Shown here in pieces: positions 36,541 through 47,690 of a stretch of 64,000 nt of DNA (its first letter is position 1; each line of letters opens with the position of its first letter). The DNA lies in the NCBI GenBank assembly GCA_015179025.1, contig WHUX01000190.1, positions 1-64,000 on the forward strand, given 5' to 3'. A program made the translations under genes and the position numbers. Origin of the DNA: Terfezia claveryi (lineage: Eukaryota > Ascomycota > Pezizomycetes > Pezizales > Pezizaceae). A model generated the notes under the pieces. The model had not been told where the DNA came from. It saw nothing but the letters and a program-made list of their open reading frames with translations, and searched no databases.

Positions 36541-37833
36541 TCACACCCCTCTTCCCGCCCCCCCTACACCTCCCGTTCCTCCAACAGCTGGCTGCCACAC
36601 CACAGATACGACCGCCTGCAATACCACTTTCCAAACACCTTCCCGTAATAGGCTAAACATCTCCTTGCCCAAACCCCCACTCCCGGGGACAGTCACGCCA
36701 CTCCACCTAACCATTGTACTGAGATTAGGTTCACCGTCGACAGCGTACTGCGTCTGCTGAATAAGGACCTTTTTGAGGCGGTTGACTTCGGAAGCAAATG
36801 CTTCTTCGCCTTGGAGGTATTCTTCTAACTCTTCAATCAGACTCGATACAGAGAGACCTATGAGAGGCAGTACTAGGGTAGTGGTAATAGGGGCGTTGAG
36901 GATGCTTCGCATAGATTGTGTCCATAGGCCGGTGTAGACTGTAATTTGTGCCAAGTGCACATCAACCTCCGCCTTTGGGAGAGGGCGGAATTCCACGTAA
37001 AACTTATCACTCCACCAGCTGACCTCTGTGTAGTGCTCGCCCGATGCTAACACCTGTGCTTGAATCCTTCGTAGGATAGCACGAACGACCTCCTCCGTAC
37101 CAATTCCATAGGTAACACCAAGTTCATTGGCGACGGAGAGTAGCACCTGATCAGAATCCGGGCGGCAGAAGTGGGATCGGAGTTGGGAGAGGAAGGAAGA
37201 GACTAGCTGGTATGGTACGACGCCACTGGCGTCGAAGGCAGCTTGATAGTAAGGTACAAATGTGACGATTATGCCTCTGCGTTCGGTGCCGTGGATGAGC
37301 TGCAGCTGGTAAAACGAGAACGTAGGGTTTTCCATAAGTTCAATAACGCGTTGGGCCATGACTGAGGTGCTAAGGAAACGGGGATGGATGGAAGGGAATT
37401 CCCCAGGGTGGGTGCTACCGTCATCCCCACTATCATCGCCGATATGTATTGTCTCTCGGCCGGGTACCTTAGTTTTTATGGTGGCATCATCCGAACTACG
37501 TAATTGTGGTAGTCTTTGATCGGAGGTACTTAATAATGATACCGCTGGTTGCACGCTGGTCCTCATCGAAGTCACTTGAATAGACGGTAGTGCTGGGCCG
37601 CCCTCTCGAAGCCTGCCTCGCTTCGCATTTCCTCGGCCTTGGGATGCTACTCTCTTGTTAGATGTCGAGGAATTGAGGGCGTCTAGGATATCCCGGCAGA
37701 CGTTGCTTGTCCTGGTGCCGACATTTGTAATGGGATTGCCGCTCGAGGTGGAAGGTGTTGTGGTTCTGTAGGAGGAAGGGGGGTTGTCCTTCCTTGCACT
37801 TGTGCTGGTGCTAGTGTTTGAAGTGGAGGCCAT
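36541..37833 (-). CDS. Uncharacterised protein, 430 aa
   Basis: A single uninterrupted ATG frame on the minus strand. Residues 1-150 are Ser/Thr-rich and basic, probably disordered (MASTSNTSTSTSARKDNPPS, KRGRLREGG). Residues about 155-390 look like a folded domain with good hydrophobic periodicity: RVIELMENPTFSFYQLQLIH, GIIVTFVPYYQAAFD, VSWWSDKFYVEFRPLP, then VLPLIGLSVSSLIEELEEYL, which may be a membrane-apposed or coiled helix. The C-terminus is Gly-rich (GGTGGVGGAGRGV). No family is recognised. It lies between two LINE-rich blocks, so a transposon origin was considered, but no TE motif is seen. Confidence 0.6.
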   Translation of the reverse strand: MASTSNTSTSTSARKDNPPSSYRTTTPSTSSGNPITNVGTRTSNVCRDILDALNSSTSNKRVASQGRGNAKRGRLREGGPALPSIQVTSMRTSVQPAVSLLSTSDQRLPQLRSSDDATIKTKVPGRETIHIGDDSGDDGSTHPGEFPSIHPRFLSTSVMAQRVIELMENPTFSFYQLQLIHGTERRGIIVTFVPYYQAAFDASGVVPYQLVSSFLSQLRSHFCRPDSDQVLLSVANELGVTYGIGTEEVVRAILRRIQAQVLASGEHYTEVSWWSDKFYVEFRPLPKAEVDVHLAQITVYTGLWTQSMRSILNAPITTTLVLPLIGLSVSSLIEELEEYLQGEEAFASEVNRLKKVLIQQTQYAVDGEPNLSTMVRWSGVTVPGSGGLGKEMFSLLREGVWKVVLQAVVSVVWQPAVGGTGGVGGAGRGV

Positions 37834-38268
37834 GATTGTTTTGGTTGAGTACCAGGTGGCAGCGGTCTTTTGTTGCTCCTAGAGACGTTGAGGTAGTGTA
37901 GCACATCGACTAGGGGTAGGGTAGGTGATACAAGGGTTATGTTCACGATAGGACCGTCGTGACAATCAGCAATGGTTGTACTTCTGCCAAGAACAGGGTG
38001 CTCCATCGGAGCTAGCGCATGACAACGCGCCTTCTCTAATGTGCCGTTGCTACCCTTGATGTGGCATCATTTGCATGACTGGCAACAAACAATGCAAAAT
38101 CGATATGTATAAAGATTTGGAGCCTCCAAAGTTTGCGGAGGGTGGTTGAGCAAATGGAAGGCTCGATATCACATTAAAAAATATACCTCGCATGGAGAAG
38201 CTGGTTTGGTTGATCTCGGAGAAGAGAGACGGATACCATCGAAATTGTTCAGGCTGCCTTGGCTGCTT

Positions 38269-38721
38269 ATGGCCACTGTGATATCTGCTACATGGATGAA
38301 AGCATCTCCACCAACATCGGGCCCCCCCAAGCACAGACATATACGGAAGCAGCGACCGAAAACAAAGTCACCGGCAATTCCATCAGCACCACCACTAGTC
38401 CACCAGATTTCGAGGAATAAGGGTAAGAGCAAGAAGTCGACAGATCCTCTCCCTCCGAACTCTCCAGAAAAATCAACACCACCCCTAACCCCGCAAACAC
38501 CAAAAAGCCAACAACAAGAGTATGAATACGGGGCCCAAGAAAATACAAGCCAGGCCTGGTACGCCGTTGGGTCAACGAGAACAACCAGGGTGCCCAACAG
38601 AAGGGTCGGAAAGTTGACTTTATTATTAGTAATATATCTGGCAAAAGACATCGACACCAGGCATGGGCTTCGCATGGGGAGCAAGATGCTCCGCACAACA
38701 GCATACAACTGGAAGATTTGA
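38269..38721 (+). CDS. Weak ORF, Pro/Lys-rich, 150 aa
   Basis: The open frame extends upstream to 38113, but its first ATG is 38269. The product is basic and Pro/Ser-rich (KHRHIRKQRPKTKSP, SPEKSTPPLTPQTPKSQQQ) with no domain. An equally long open frame exists on the opposite strand (38169-38708), so the coding evidence is weak. It might be the remains of a LINE ORF1-like disordered segment. Confidence 0.2.
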   Translation: MATVISATWMKASPPTSGPPKHRHIRKQRPKTKSPAIPSAPPLVHQISRNKGKSKKSTDPLPPNSPEKSTPPLTPQTPKSQQQEYEYGAQENTSQAWYAVGSTRTTRVPNRRVGKLTLLLVIYLAKDIDTRHGLRMGSKMLRTTAYNWKI

Positions 38722-38884
38722 TTTTTTATTCTTACCAGCGGGTTTTCTACTCGAGTAACCGTTGGGTTTGAGGGTATATGACGGAGATTTTCCTACCAGA
38801 GCTTTATTGTTCCATGAGGGGGTTATGATAGGGTTTTTCACTTGAGCAGGCCGTTTATTTTCCCTTTTCTTCTACTTGCGAGTG

Positions 38885-39112
38885 GTTCTTGGCTCACCTT
38901 TCTTGTTTTGTTTGGTTCGAGGCTCAGTCAGGGTTAATTTAACCAGACTAGATTAATTTCTCTACAAGAGGCTTGTAGTCTGGTTGGCACGTTAATGACA
39001 GCATGGTAGTCTGGAACCTCGATACACTTGAGTTCTTTTGGTTTTTGTGCGCCGGACCTGGCAGATTAACTTGCCTTGTCCTGAATCCAACCAGGTTTCC
39101 GGGTTGCTTCCT
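38885..39112 (+). mobile_element. LINE 3'-UTR fragment
   Basis: Shares blocks with 47690-47930, including ttaatgacagcatgg and ggcagattaacttgccttgt followed by the cctgaat...gtttccgggt segment. It also carries an inverted pair (aaccagacta/tagtctggtt) near 38942-38986. No poly(A) end is present. Confidence 0.65.
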
Positions 39113-39949
39113 CATCAATGTGTCGACCTTTCCATTGTAGGCAAGTGACTGACGTAAGCCTCGTGCTAACTAACCTTCATCATCCAATAATCTCTGAACA
39201 ACCGTGTCCACTTTATATCACCACCATCGCCTGCAACATGACTACAACTAACTGTCCTCGTCTTTCCCAGCCAACATCTGGTGCTCTCAATGCCCCCTGT
39301 CCCCTCCAGGCCTCTCATCTTAGTCGTCTCTCCAATACCCTTCGTGATGGCCTTCATATGACTACCAAAGTTTTTTTTTTTTTTATTTTTTTTTTAATTC
39401 TTTTTTAAAAAAACTCATTACTCCTGTTGGGTCGAAGTAAGGGGACCATGAGGAGCAACCCGGAATCCCGGGTGGATTCACGACAAATTAATCTACCAGG
39501 TCCGGCGCCTATATACCACAAAGATAATACGCAAGAGCCAAGAGGCGAAAGCAGTTACAAAACAGACTGAACTCATGAGCCCAATGGCATACCGGTAACA
39601 AATTGGAGCTGAAGTAAAGAGATCAAGTGACGCAGAGGCCCCCTCCTGTCATTAACCGGCTAGACGCCGGATGACCCCGAGAGGCCTAACTGAGGCTCGG
39701 TCTAAAAGAAACCCAACCGACCAAGAAGAATCCATTCCATTAATCTCAAGGGCCGCCGCCACCCTCCGCATCCCCCAAGCTCAAGGGCCGTCCCTCCCGG
39801 CCATTCGGCTGTATGAAAGCTGAAGAAGGCTTTCATTGCATCCCAATCATCCCCACCCTTCTCCTGAATCCATATGGAGCGATCGAGGTCCTCCCGATCC
39901 TTGAACTCCTAGAGCAGCTCTCTGATCGCTAAAGTCTGGGCAGTCTAGG

Positions 39950-40908
39950 CCTGGGCACGAGACGAGACGTCTCGAGACACTTCGGCAAAAGTCTCGAGAC
40001 AGTCTCGAGACTTTTCGTCAGTGGCGGCGAAAATTTTTCAGTGGCTGCAAACATATTTTTTTATTGGTTGCGACCAGTGTTGTGACCAGTGTTACGATAT
40101 ACAATTGGTTGGTTGGCACAACACCCTCATATCTTAATGTTATTTGGTACTAAAGGTAGTCTGGCGAACTAAAGGTAGTCTGGCGAAGATATCTATTCCT
40201 TCTCCTCGTTCTCCACCTTCTCCGCTTATTTCCTACACATTTCTCTCCTACAGCTAAAATTGTCAACTTCGTTGCCAACAATGAGCCAAATCTCTGTATC
40301 GGCTGCTCGTACACCAGATGAATATATTACGGCTTTGGCAGGGCGCTATGCTACGCTGCAAGACTCACGTACTATTAGCGGAACTGTATGCTCACGGAAA
40401 TTCAGCAGTTATGTATATACCCGAAAGATGTTAATTCGGAAGACATTGGAACATGATGAAAGTAAGCATATTATCTACTGTACGCACTGCACAAGAGGGG
40501 AGTGGACTGTAGAAGCAAAATCTACTACTTCTAGTTTACAGCTACGACATCTCCGACAGCGACATCCTTTGCTCCCAACCAGTCAAGAAGAAGAAATACA
40601 ACGACTGGAACAGCTAGCGAAATCTTCAGGTACTACAACAACTGAGCAGACTCCGTTCAGTGTTATGGCACAAGGGAAAACAGCAAGTACAAGAAAACAA
40701 GCGGACCGATTTGATAAGTTTACACCGCTAGACATGATTTTAGAGCGAGGGTTGGTGGAAGAGGGAATGGAAGGGGATCTGGAAATCGAAGGCGAAGATG
40801 ATGATGATTAGGTAGCTAGCTCATGAGTTCGAATACAATTATCTTGGGTGCATTGGCAAAAGTCTCGAGACCAGGCGCTGTCTCGTCTCGAGACGTCTCG
40901 TGCCCAGG
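39950..40908. mobile_element. hAT-like DNA transposon inserted in a LINE
   Basis: The ends are inverted: cctgggcacgagacg at 39950-39964 and cgtctcgtgcccagg at 40894-40908. Further subterminal tctcgagac motifs are present in both orientations (six or more at the left end and right end together). The flanking 8-mers (gtctaggc, gcgtaggg) match at 5 of 8 positions, which is compatible with a decayed hAT 8-bp target duplication. Homologous LINE copies elsewhere lack this insert. The only ORF is a BED-finger protein, so the element would need a transposase in trans. Confidence 0.7.
40281..40811 (+). CDS. BED-type zinc-finger protein within hAT-like element, 176 aa
   Basis: The first in-frame ATG is at 40281 (MSQISVSAARTPDEYITALA). 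Residues about 65-100 hold a BED-like finger: IIYCTHCTRGEW (C-x2-C) and LQLRHLRQRHPLLP (H-x4-H), the DNA-binding module at the N-terminus of hAT transposases. After a linker the protein ends in an acidic tail (EGDLEIEGEDDDD). No DDE/RNase H-like catalytic region or dimerisation domain follows, and none is seen before the right inverted terminus. The frame is uninterrupted, in contrast to the decayed LINE around it. It may bind the tctcgagac-rich ends. Alternatives: an N-terminal exon left by deletion, or a host-captured repressor-like protein. Confidence 0.65.
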   Translation: MSQISVSAARTPDEYITALAGRYATLQDSRTISGTVCSRKFSSYVYTRKMLIRKTLEHDESKHIIYCTHCTRGEWTVEAKSTTSSLQLRHLRQRHPLLPTSQEEEIQRLEQLAKSSGTTTTEQTPFSVMAQGKTASTRKQADRFDKFTPLDMILERGLVEEGMEGDLEIEGEDDDD

Positions 40909-41800
40909 CGTAGGGCAGTCAAAAGTGATGTGTCGACCGTCCTGTGTGTGGTGTCCGCATTGGTCTCTGGTTTACTGATTTTGAAGAGCCACTGTTTCTG
41001 AGGCCCTCGGTCAGTTCGCAACCAGGCTGAGAGGGCGTGTCGGTTCCATTCTGACCTCTGCACGCCGAACTTTGGAGGTGCGTGCCTCGCTCCTGATTGC
41101 CTTTGAGCACTGTCTGATTCCGCCTCCCGTTACTGCTGGGAGGGACAGGGAAACCTGGCCTAGGGCGGAAGAGAACGATGCTAACTTGTCGGCTTCCTCG
41201 TTACCTTTGATCCCAATGTGCGACCGGACCCAGGAGATGGAGGTGTCGTGCTGATTTCGGTGTCGTTCCTCTAGTAGCTCTGCTATCTCGCCTTCAATTC
41301 CACTTCTTGGTGGCTGTCCTTTGGAGACGTTTAGGACACTAGAAATAGCTGCAGCGGAATCGGACGAATAGCCAGCATGCTGCTCTCTTTGTGTTCTCGG
41401 AGGCATAAAGCTATGGCGTGTCGTTCTGAATCTGACACTGTGGCCTCTTCTCCCAGGAATCCGTACCCTTTTAGGTAGCTCTGGATTGCCCCTCCTGTCA
41501 CCCGAGACGAAAGCAGACACAGTGTATCCTGATCTCCCGGTGGAATCGGTGTGACATACCCTCCACCCTTCATCTAGTAGCATCTTGGCTCCCCACCCTC
41601 CTACTAGAGCCGTTCTTGGGTCCGATAGTTCGTAGAGGGTAGTGAAGGTGAGGCTGCTGGCGGTGTGTAGGTTGCAATTGCCGAAGCTGAGAAGAGGGAG
41701 GTCGATGGGGTGCAAAGAGTTTATTGCCTTGTGTGAATACAATATCAACCCTGGACTCAGTATATACGTGCAAGGTATTGTGGCTCCGAGCTGCAAGCTG

Positions 41801-43954
41801 CTTCTGCGACTGCCACAGTTGCGATTAAGTGCTGTTAGTACTATATTCTCCTCTCCCTCCCTTACCTGTGCTCAATTTGTTCTGTTTAATCATGTTTGTT
41901 TGTCACTGAACTGAACCAGTGCAAGCGCGCCGCTCCCCATCCTCAGGTACCAACAACGATACTCACACCCATCTAGAACCAACCGTTCGAGCACTGCTGC
42001 AAAAAGTGCCACCACTCGTGAGTCGTGACCAGAATTTTTGTGTCATCTCCCACGCCAATGAGGTCCATCGAACACAGCCTGCCTTGCTCTCGCTGCTTCA
42101 CATGTTTGCCGGAGGAAACAGAGGAAAGAGCCATAGATTATCTAGGCTTAGAAAAATATTGAGGGGAATCCGGTAGTGCGGTGCATTAGAAAATCAACAT
42201 GATAGAGAATTTATTGACATTGACAAGGGAACTTCACTGCTTGTGCGATACAGGAAAAATCATCCTGGAGCCGGTTGGAGATCCCCTTTCTATATTTGCT
42301 AGAGGCGACAATGTCCTGCTTACCCACAATGATGTTCGTCACCGCCAAATGGCAGGTTGGGATCCATCTATCCTGATTCAACTAGCACCTCTATCAAGCT
42401 TACAGTTCAGTAAAAGTGAGGATCCTCTATTGCGGGGAATTTGCATTATGAGGCGTACCAACGTCGTACCGCCACTACCCACTGCCCCTGACACAGAAGC
42501 CAAAGAGCCACACCAGAATGAAATCATCTTAGCGGCGGCGGATGCTTGACCAGGTAGAAGATGATGAATGAACTGTCGGATACCAGTGTGGGTGCACAAG
42601 AGAATGATCATAACACATCCAGACTAATTGCATCATCGATACGGGAGGAGATAGCAAGTATGGACAGCAACATCTTGCACTCATGACATTACCATAGAGG
42701 TCTGTACACGACTCCGCAACTTCGATTAAACTGAGAGTACTGCTGTTCGTTTGTCCTCGCCAAGATTCAATGTAGCTCTGTACAACCTCTCGTATTCTGG
42801 TAGTTGCTTCTAGCCAACCACGTCGAGAATGAGTTTACACACCTGGTACATGAATGGCCCAGATACAGACACGGTGCCTGTTTGCTCAAAGCGGAAAAAG
42901 GAACTTAATGCAAAAAATCTCTCTTCGATTGTGTCGTTTCCCTCCAGAGATATGAAATATGTGAATATGGTTTCGTTGTCTGTCTCTGGAATGTGTTCCG
43001 TAGTCCCGCATCAAGAGATATTTAGATATATGACTAACCAGAAAGCGTTAGTCAACTCCGGCTTTGGACCTCTACTTTTTCTATTCCCTTTAGTGCCCCA
43101 CCAAACGTCCCTCTAGTCTAATTACACAGACATGCAATGCCCCTGGCGATGATTATCAACGGATACAGGGCCCGCTTGTATCTCCCGAGTTCTTATTCGG
43201 ATCTTTGATTCCTAAATGTCATCTGGTGGCTTATTTTGTATTTCATTCAGACCCTGTAGATTCTGCAGCCACGGCCACCACCTGCAACGGTACAAATATC
43301 TCTATTTAGAAATCACTTCAGCCTATGTACCCGCAACAGATTTGGCTGGGGGAATGCCCTATCAATCTTTTTCTGTCGTCTGCTCTAATGCTTGAATAAG
43401 CACAACTCTTTTTAGAAATCCACTTCCAATATCCTTTGCCTTTTAGATATCAACTTAAATAAAATACGAGGATGGACTTCCAACCGCTCGAGTGAGACTT
43501 TGTATTACCCGGTCTCCTTTAATCACATTTGTAATCTTATTGGGTACTACGTCTAGTAGGGTTCGGGTTTGATCATTTTCTGCGTACCTGTATAAATATC
43601 GATGCCAGTCCAAGTTTTCCATCTAGATCCGCTCTCTACTCACCGCTCTTACAAAAGCTCGAGTTGTCGACTCATTCCGTTCCAGCCGACGCCCAACGTG
43701 TCTGACATACCTTCATTATGCTATCCGACAATTTGCCCTTCGAAAAACTCACTTTAGTACTGCCAGACCTACTAGTATACTCGCTCTTGTGGGTCACTGG
43801 TATTGTGAATGTAAAAAGGCAAAATTTCGAGATCAAGCAAGCTCAAGCAATACGCCGCTCAATATTTTTTGGGGGTCGCTGATCATTATTAAGCACTTGA
43901 TTCCTTGGCATTTGTCAACAACTACTTAAGTACCTCCCACTTCACACTCAAGTG
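41801..43954. other. Intergenic, weak ORF at 42199-42549
   Basis: One ATG frame (42199-42549, 116 aa, starting MIENLLTLTRELHCLCDTGK) has protein-like composition but no recognised domain. No clean splice to the frame at 41919-42176 was found. The rest shows nothing recognisable. Confidence 0.3.
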
Positions 43955-45444
43955 ATGAACCCCTATCAAGAGTCAAGCGGGGCTGGCACACCCTCCGACA
44001 TTGAGGAAATCAACAATCCAACTTTCCAAGGATGTTCAAACCTGGTCCAGCTGGAGTTCCACCCTCACCCGAAGTTAGAAGCGCACTAACTCGCGTGCTA
44101 CAAGTATTATAATGACTTTTTATTCCACTCAGAAAAGGTTACCTGACGAACGTGTAGGTTGATCCAACTTCGGATTTGACTGGATATACCTACGAAGGAA
44201 ACCATGGACGCTACGTAACATTCTTCTGGCAAAGTGCCTCTAATGATTTCCAAAATGACAGCACTAAACATAATCTGAGGTAAGAAGCCCAACATTGGTG
44301 ATCATTACCAATGCACAAATTATCTACCGGATTTTTGTGTGCTAATTTTCGAACTCAACATAGCAAGAGATCAGCGAGCATCTACCACTCAACGTTCCTC
44401 AAAACGGGTACGGGATGGACGTTAGTAGGCCGGCCTGTTCTCGTAACTCTGAATGCAAAGAAACAAAGCCCGCTAGCTGCCGTTAATTGGTCAAATGGAT
44501 TGAAGGTGAGAGGCTGGAAATGTTTGCTTACGTTGATGAATTGCTGAAGAGCACCTCTTCTATTTAGGGGGCAGTGTACTACCTAAACGAGAGACATCTT
44601 GTTTGTGAGGTAAGCGTCGACTTTCCAATCACACCTGTTATTGATGTAAAAGTTATTTATTTTTCCGAAACCCCTGACAAAGAGCCTGTAGCAACTTACA
44701 ATGGATGGCGGGGAAACATGGCACGAGGGATCCCTAACCGAATGGGCAATTCCTGCACGAACCAACTCTGACCTCGCAGCTATGGTGAACTGGGGATTCC
44801 TGAAGGGCATGGAAATTTTGGTATATTTCCAGGACGAGAGCAACAGGATACGGGAGTTGGGGTTTAAGGCCGAGACTCGTGAGTGGTATGAGGACAGTAT
44901 TGACCTCTTCAATGGTCTGAGCGGCACTAGTATTTCGCGTGGTGTCGACTCAAAGTACTATGTACGCCGCAGTATGTATATCCAGTCCACAGCGAGAGTG
45001 ATCGACGAGTTTAGTTATAAGGGGAATAAATGGACTTTATGTACGTGGCCATAGTATTGTGATGCAGGGAAGCCTGTAACAAATTTCAGGTGTGGGAGCT
45101 AACATGATGGAAAAGCACACAAAAACCTCTTCACCCAGAGCTTCGACCGCAATGTTCGACTCAGATATTGCGCCGACACAAGGCAATTTCGCTTCTATGC
45201 TCATGACGGCAGCAAGGTGCTAGAGAAGGTTTACCAAAGAGTGGACCCATGTGGATGGTTAGACCAAGTAGTTCTTCCCGTTGGCACGGGTACCGCAACA
45301 ATTAACGAGAATTTTGTTGTGCTTCTCTGGCCACAGGATATTGACAATACTGCGTCTGAGGTACATTTATTTTCTACAGAGGGAGGAATCCTACACGATT
45401 ATCTGCTGGGTCCGGCAACCGGAGGGCAGTTTTCCCTTGTTTAG
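43955..45444 (+). CDS. Fungal fucose-specific lectin-type protein (six-bladed propeller), ~357 aa
   Basis: Six exons are phase-consistent: 43955-44044, 44158-44279, 44364-44505, 44568-44609, 44692-45040 and 45116-45444. Introns are 62-113 nt, with branch points such as CTAAC at 45099. Six propeller-like units are visible. Examples are SPLAAVNWSNGLK joined to AVYYLNERHLVCE across an intron; LAAMVNWGFLKGMEILVYFQ then DESNRIRELGF; YYVRRSMYIQSTARVIDEFS; RLRYCADTRQFRFYAHDGS; and NENFVVLLWPQDI. The 'Arg...Glu...Trp' pattern of fucose-binding sites in the AAL-type family (Pfam fungal fucose lectin) recurs, e.g. IRE plus W. No signal peptide is seen, as is usual for these cytosolic lectins, which are known to bind fucosylated glycans. 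Exon 1 and its weak gtccag donor are the least certain part. No stops interrupt the frame, so it appears functional despite TE-rich surroundings. Confidence 0.78.
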
Positions 45445-46017
45445 GCTCACGATGGTTGTTTCGCATGCTCTTGTTTCGCATGCTGCATTTGGTAACGTTT
45501 AAGTTCAATGGAAATATATGATTGCCTATAGCACTATTGCATATATGAAAGTATAGTGTACATGAAATTGTTCGTAGGATATTGAGGCATGTAACTTTCA
45601 ATACCGTATTAATTGGCAAGTAAGACAGTATCACTCGGCAGGACAGTATTAGTTGTATAACACAGTCGTTAACAGCCTAAGTATGTAGAGATAACTATTT
45701 CACAGTCTGAAGGTATAAAATTTGGTGGAAGCCGCTGTAGTTCCCGTGTTGAGAAATAGCGATTGAGAATGCCATGGATAGTTAGCACTTGACAAAAAAA
45801 ATTATCAATCATCCAATTGTTAGTCAGCTTGATACCCCCTTAATACCATTGCCCATTGCCACCTGGCATGAGACAAGGTGCCACCATTGCCTGTGTTCTC
45901 AATCCAGTCAGTAGTAGAACGGATAATTTTAAAGCCAAGAACATATTGAATTTTAAAGCCAAGAAGTCACATTGAACTGTCCATATCCAGCTCTGCCAGA
46001 GGAAAATTCTTACGGAG

Positions 46018-46092
46018 CTACTGGGAACCGAACACAGGGCTCCGATCGTGCGGGTAGAATGCACCAGGCGCTACCAACCCAACCACACGAGA
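46018..46092 (-). ncRNA. tRNA-like segment (possible SINE head)
   Basis: On the minus strand the segment has an A-box-like TGGTTGGGTTGG (46074-46085) and a B-box-like TGTTCGGTTCCC (46023-46034), spaced about 51 nt apart. This resembles the internal Pol III promoter of a tRNA. A convincing acceptor stem was not found, so it is either a degenerate tRNA or the head of a tRNA-derived SINE extending toward 45900. Confidence 0.3.
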
Positions 46093-46135
46093 AACCTATA
46101 AGGGCTACTTGAATAATATACCCTACATTCGGAAC

Positions 46136-46290
46136 GCACGCTTTCGCGGCCTATATGGGCTTATATAGAGCAATGCATGCTTTCGTGACATATATGGGCT
46201 TATATAGAGCAATGCCTGCTTTCGCGGCTTATGTGTATATATAGGAGCAATGTATGCTTTTGCAGCCTATATGTAATATATTCGAGGAAT
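46136..46290. repeat. 39-bp tandem repeat, 4 copies
   Basis: Units begin at 46136, 46175, 46214 and 46252. The consensus begins gcatgctttcgcggc and ends ttatatagagcaat; units 3 and 4 are more diverged. Confidence 0.85.
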
Positions 46291-46554
46291 GCAAAGAACC
46301 CGTGACAAGGCAAACCCAGACCCGTGACAAGATCAATTATAGGAAATTCGGGTTCTTGGCAATTACCCGTCATCTTGGCGATTACTCGTTGGTAGGCGAA
46401 GCGGATCGGGTTGGGTAGAGACCTCGCGTAGCCCGTCATGGGTGGGGTTGAGGCCAGGGGAACTCGCCTGGCGGGGCGGGTTTGTCTGGGTCGGGTTGGG
46501 TAGAAATCGACCTGTGGCGCACACTGCGAGGAAGTCCCACCGTCCCCAAGTGCA

Positions 46555-47690
46555 CTAATACCAGTCACCCTCTACCAACCCACAGACCCGCTTTCCAAGG
46601 ACAGGTTCAGATGGGCAATCAAGCTGGGAAGCCTAATGGAGGTAGGCTGGAGCATCTGCTACACGGACGGCACTGGGAGAAGCGGACACCACGCAGCAGC
46701 ATTCTTAGAAGATAGCAGGGGCAACCCCTCAAGCTCAGGCCACTCGTATCTGGGCATGGAATCCACAGTCGCGGACGCCGAAAGACAAGCCATCGTCCTA
46801 GCTCTAAAGGCAAGCAGGGACTTCCCAATGGCCGCTCTTCTCTCCGGCCATTTCCTCAGCTGTCAGCCTCTCCCAGGGCACCCAGTCCAGTCGCAGCGGC
46901 ATTGAGTGCGAACTTGTCGCTCTACTCAAGGAAAGGGAGGCGCACTTCCAAGACACCACCATCTCCTGGGTCCGCTCTCACATTGGGATCCCAGGCAATG
47001 AGAAGGCAGACCAGCTAGCAGCTTTTGCTTCTGCCCTCGGCCAGCTCTCCTGCTCAGACTCGATGGTGACAGAAGGTGGGATCAGACAGGCTTCGAAAGC
47101 CATAAGAAGCCAGGCTCGCACAGCAGCAGGGTTTGGCATCAAAAGGACTACTTGCGCCCTCTCCGCATACACCTGGTGTCGTTCAGACAAGGGGCCTCAA
47201 CTAGCCTGGCTCCACAAGATCAGTAAGGCAGAATCCAGCACCTGTCCCTGCGGACATCACTCCCAAGATGGCCGACACTTGGTCTTTGACTGCCCTCTCC
47301 TACACGCTCACAGACAAGCTTTGGGCAGCATCAAAGACTGGGAGCATCTCGACCACCCAATCTGGATCGAAGAGGAGGAGGAGGACAATTGGGATGCCGT
47401 TGAAGCTTTCTTCAGCTTTCTGTACAAGCGGATGGCAGGTAGGAGGCACGGGGATATGTAAAAGCAGGACTGCTGGTCGGCATGATTTTGACACAAGACA
47501 CGGCAATTTTAACATCCATCCACGCTAGGATGGGCTGGCCTTAGCTGGCTGGTAGCACTTACGATTTCCCTTTACACTGGTTTTTGACACATCTCTTCTT
47601 GTATTCTTTTGACGCGGGCTTCAGTCAGGCCCCTCCCCCCTAACGGGGCTGCATAGGAGTAATAAGTATATAATAAAAAAAAAAAAATCA
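46555..47690 (+). mobile_element. 5'-truncated Tad-like LINE: RNase H, zinc finger, poly-A
   Basis: The end of ORF2 is read on the plus strand. RNase H begins near 46636 (ICYTDGTGRSG, VADAERQAIVLAL). A frameshift near 46850 follows; the domain resumes as TISWVRSHIGIPGNEKADQL and continues to 47461. The C-terminal zinc-binding-like motif is CPCGHHSQDGRHLVFDCP, then DHPIWIEEEEEDNWDAVEAF. The 3' UTR ends in ggggctgcataggagtaata and an A13 tract near 47675-47688. The tail sequence is nearly identical to the 59-bp insertion at 51089. Confidence 0.82.

Larger units (their letters stand above)
39371..41800 (-). mobile_element. Tad-like LINE fragment (RNase H, 3' UTR, poly-A), interrupted by a hAT-like insert
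   Basis: The element is read on the minus strand. The frame 41011-41796 carries the ribonuclease H domain at the end of ORF2: HTDSTGRSG, a frameshifted stretch with SDSERHAIALCL in another frame (41331-41573), then SSDSAAAIS and WVRSHIGIKGNEEADKLASF. Two frameshifts that cancel show it is dead. The 3' UTR block (about 39465-39680) matches the other LINE copies, and the element ends in a T-rich (poly-A) tract at 39371-39405. A 959-bp element with inverted ends sits within the region just after RNase H. Confidence 0.8.

Noticed and set aside
39118..39408. ORF ending in poly-Phe as a possible LINE ORF1 start
   Set aside because: The Phe run is the poly-T (LINE poly-A) tract of the neighbouring minus-strand element; the frame ends there.
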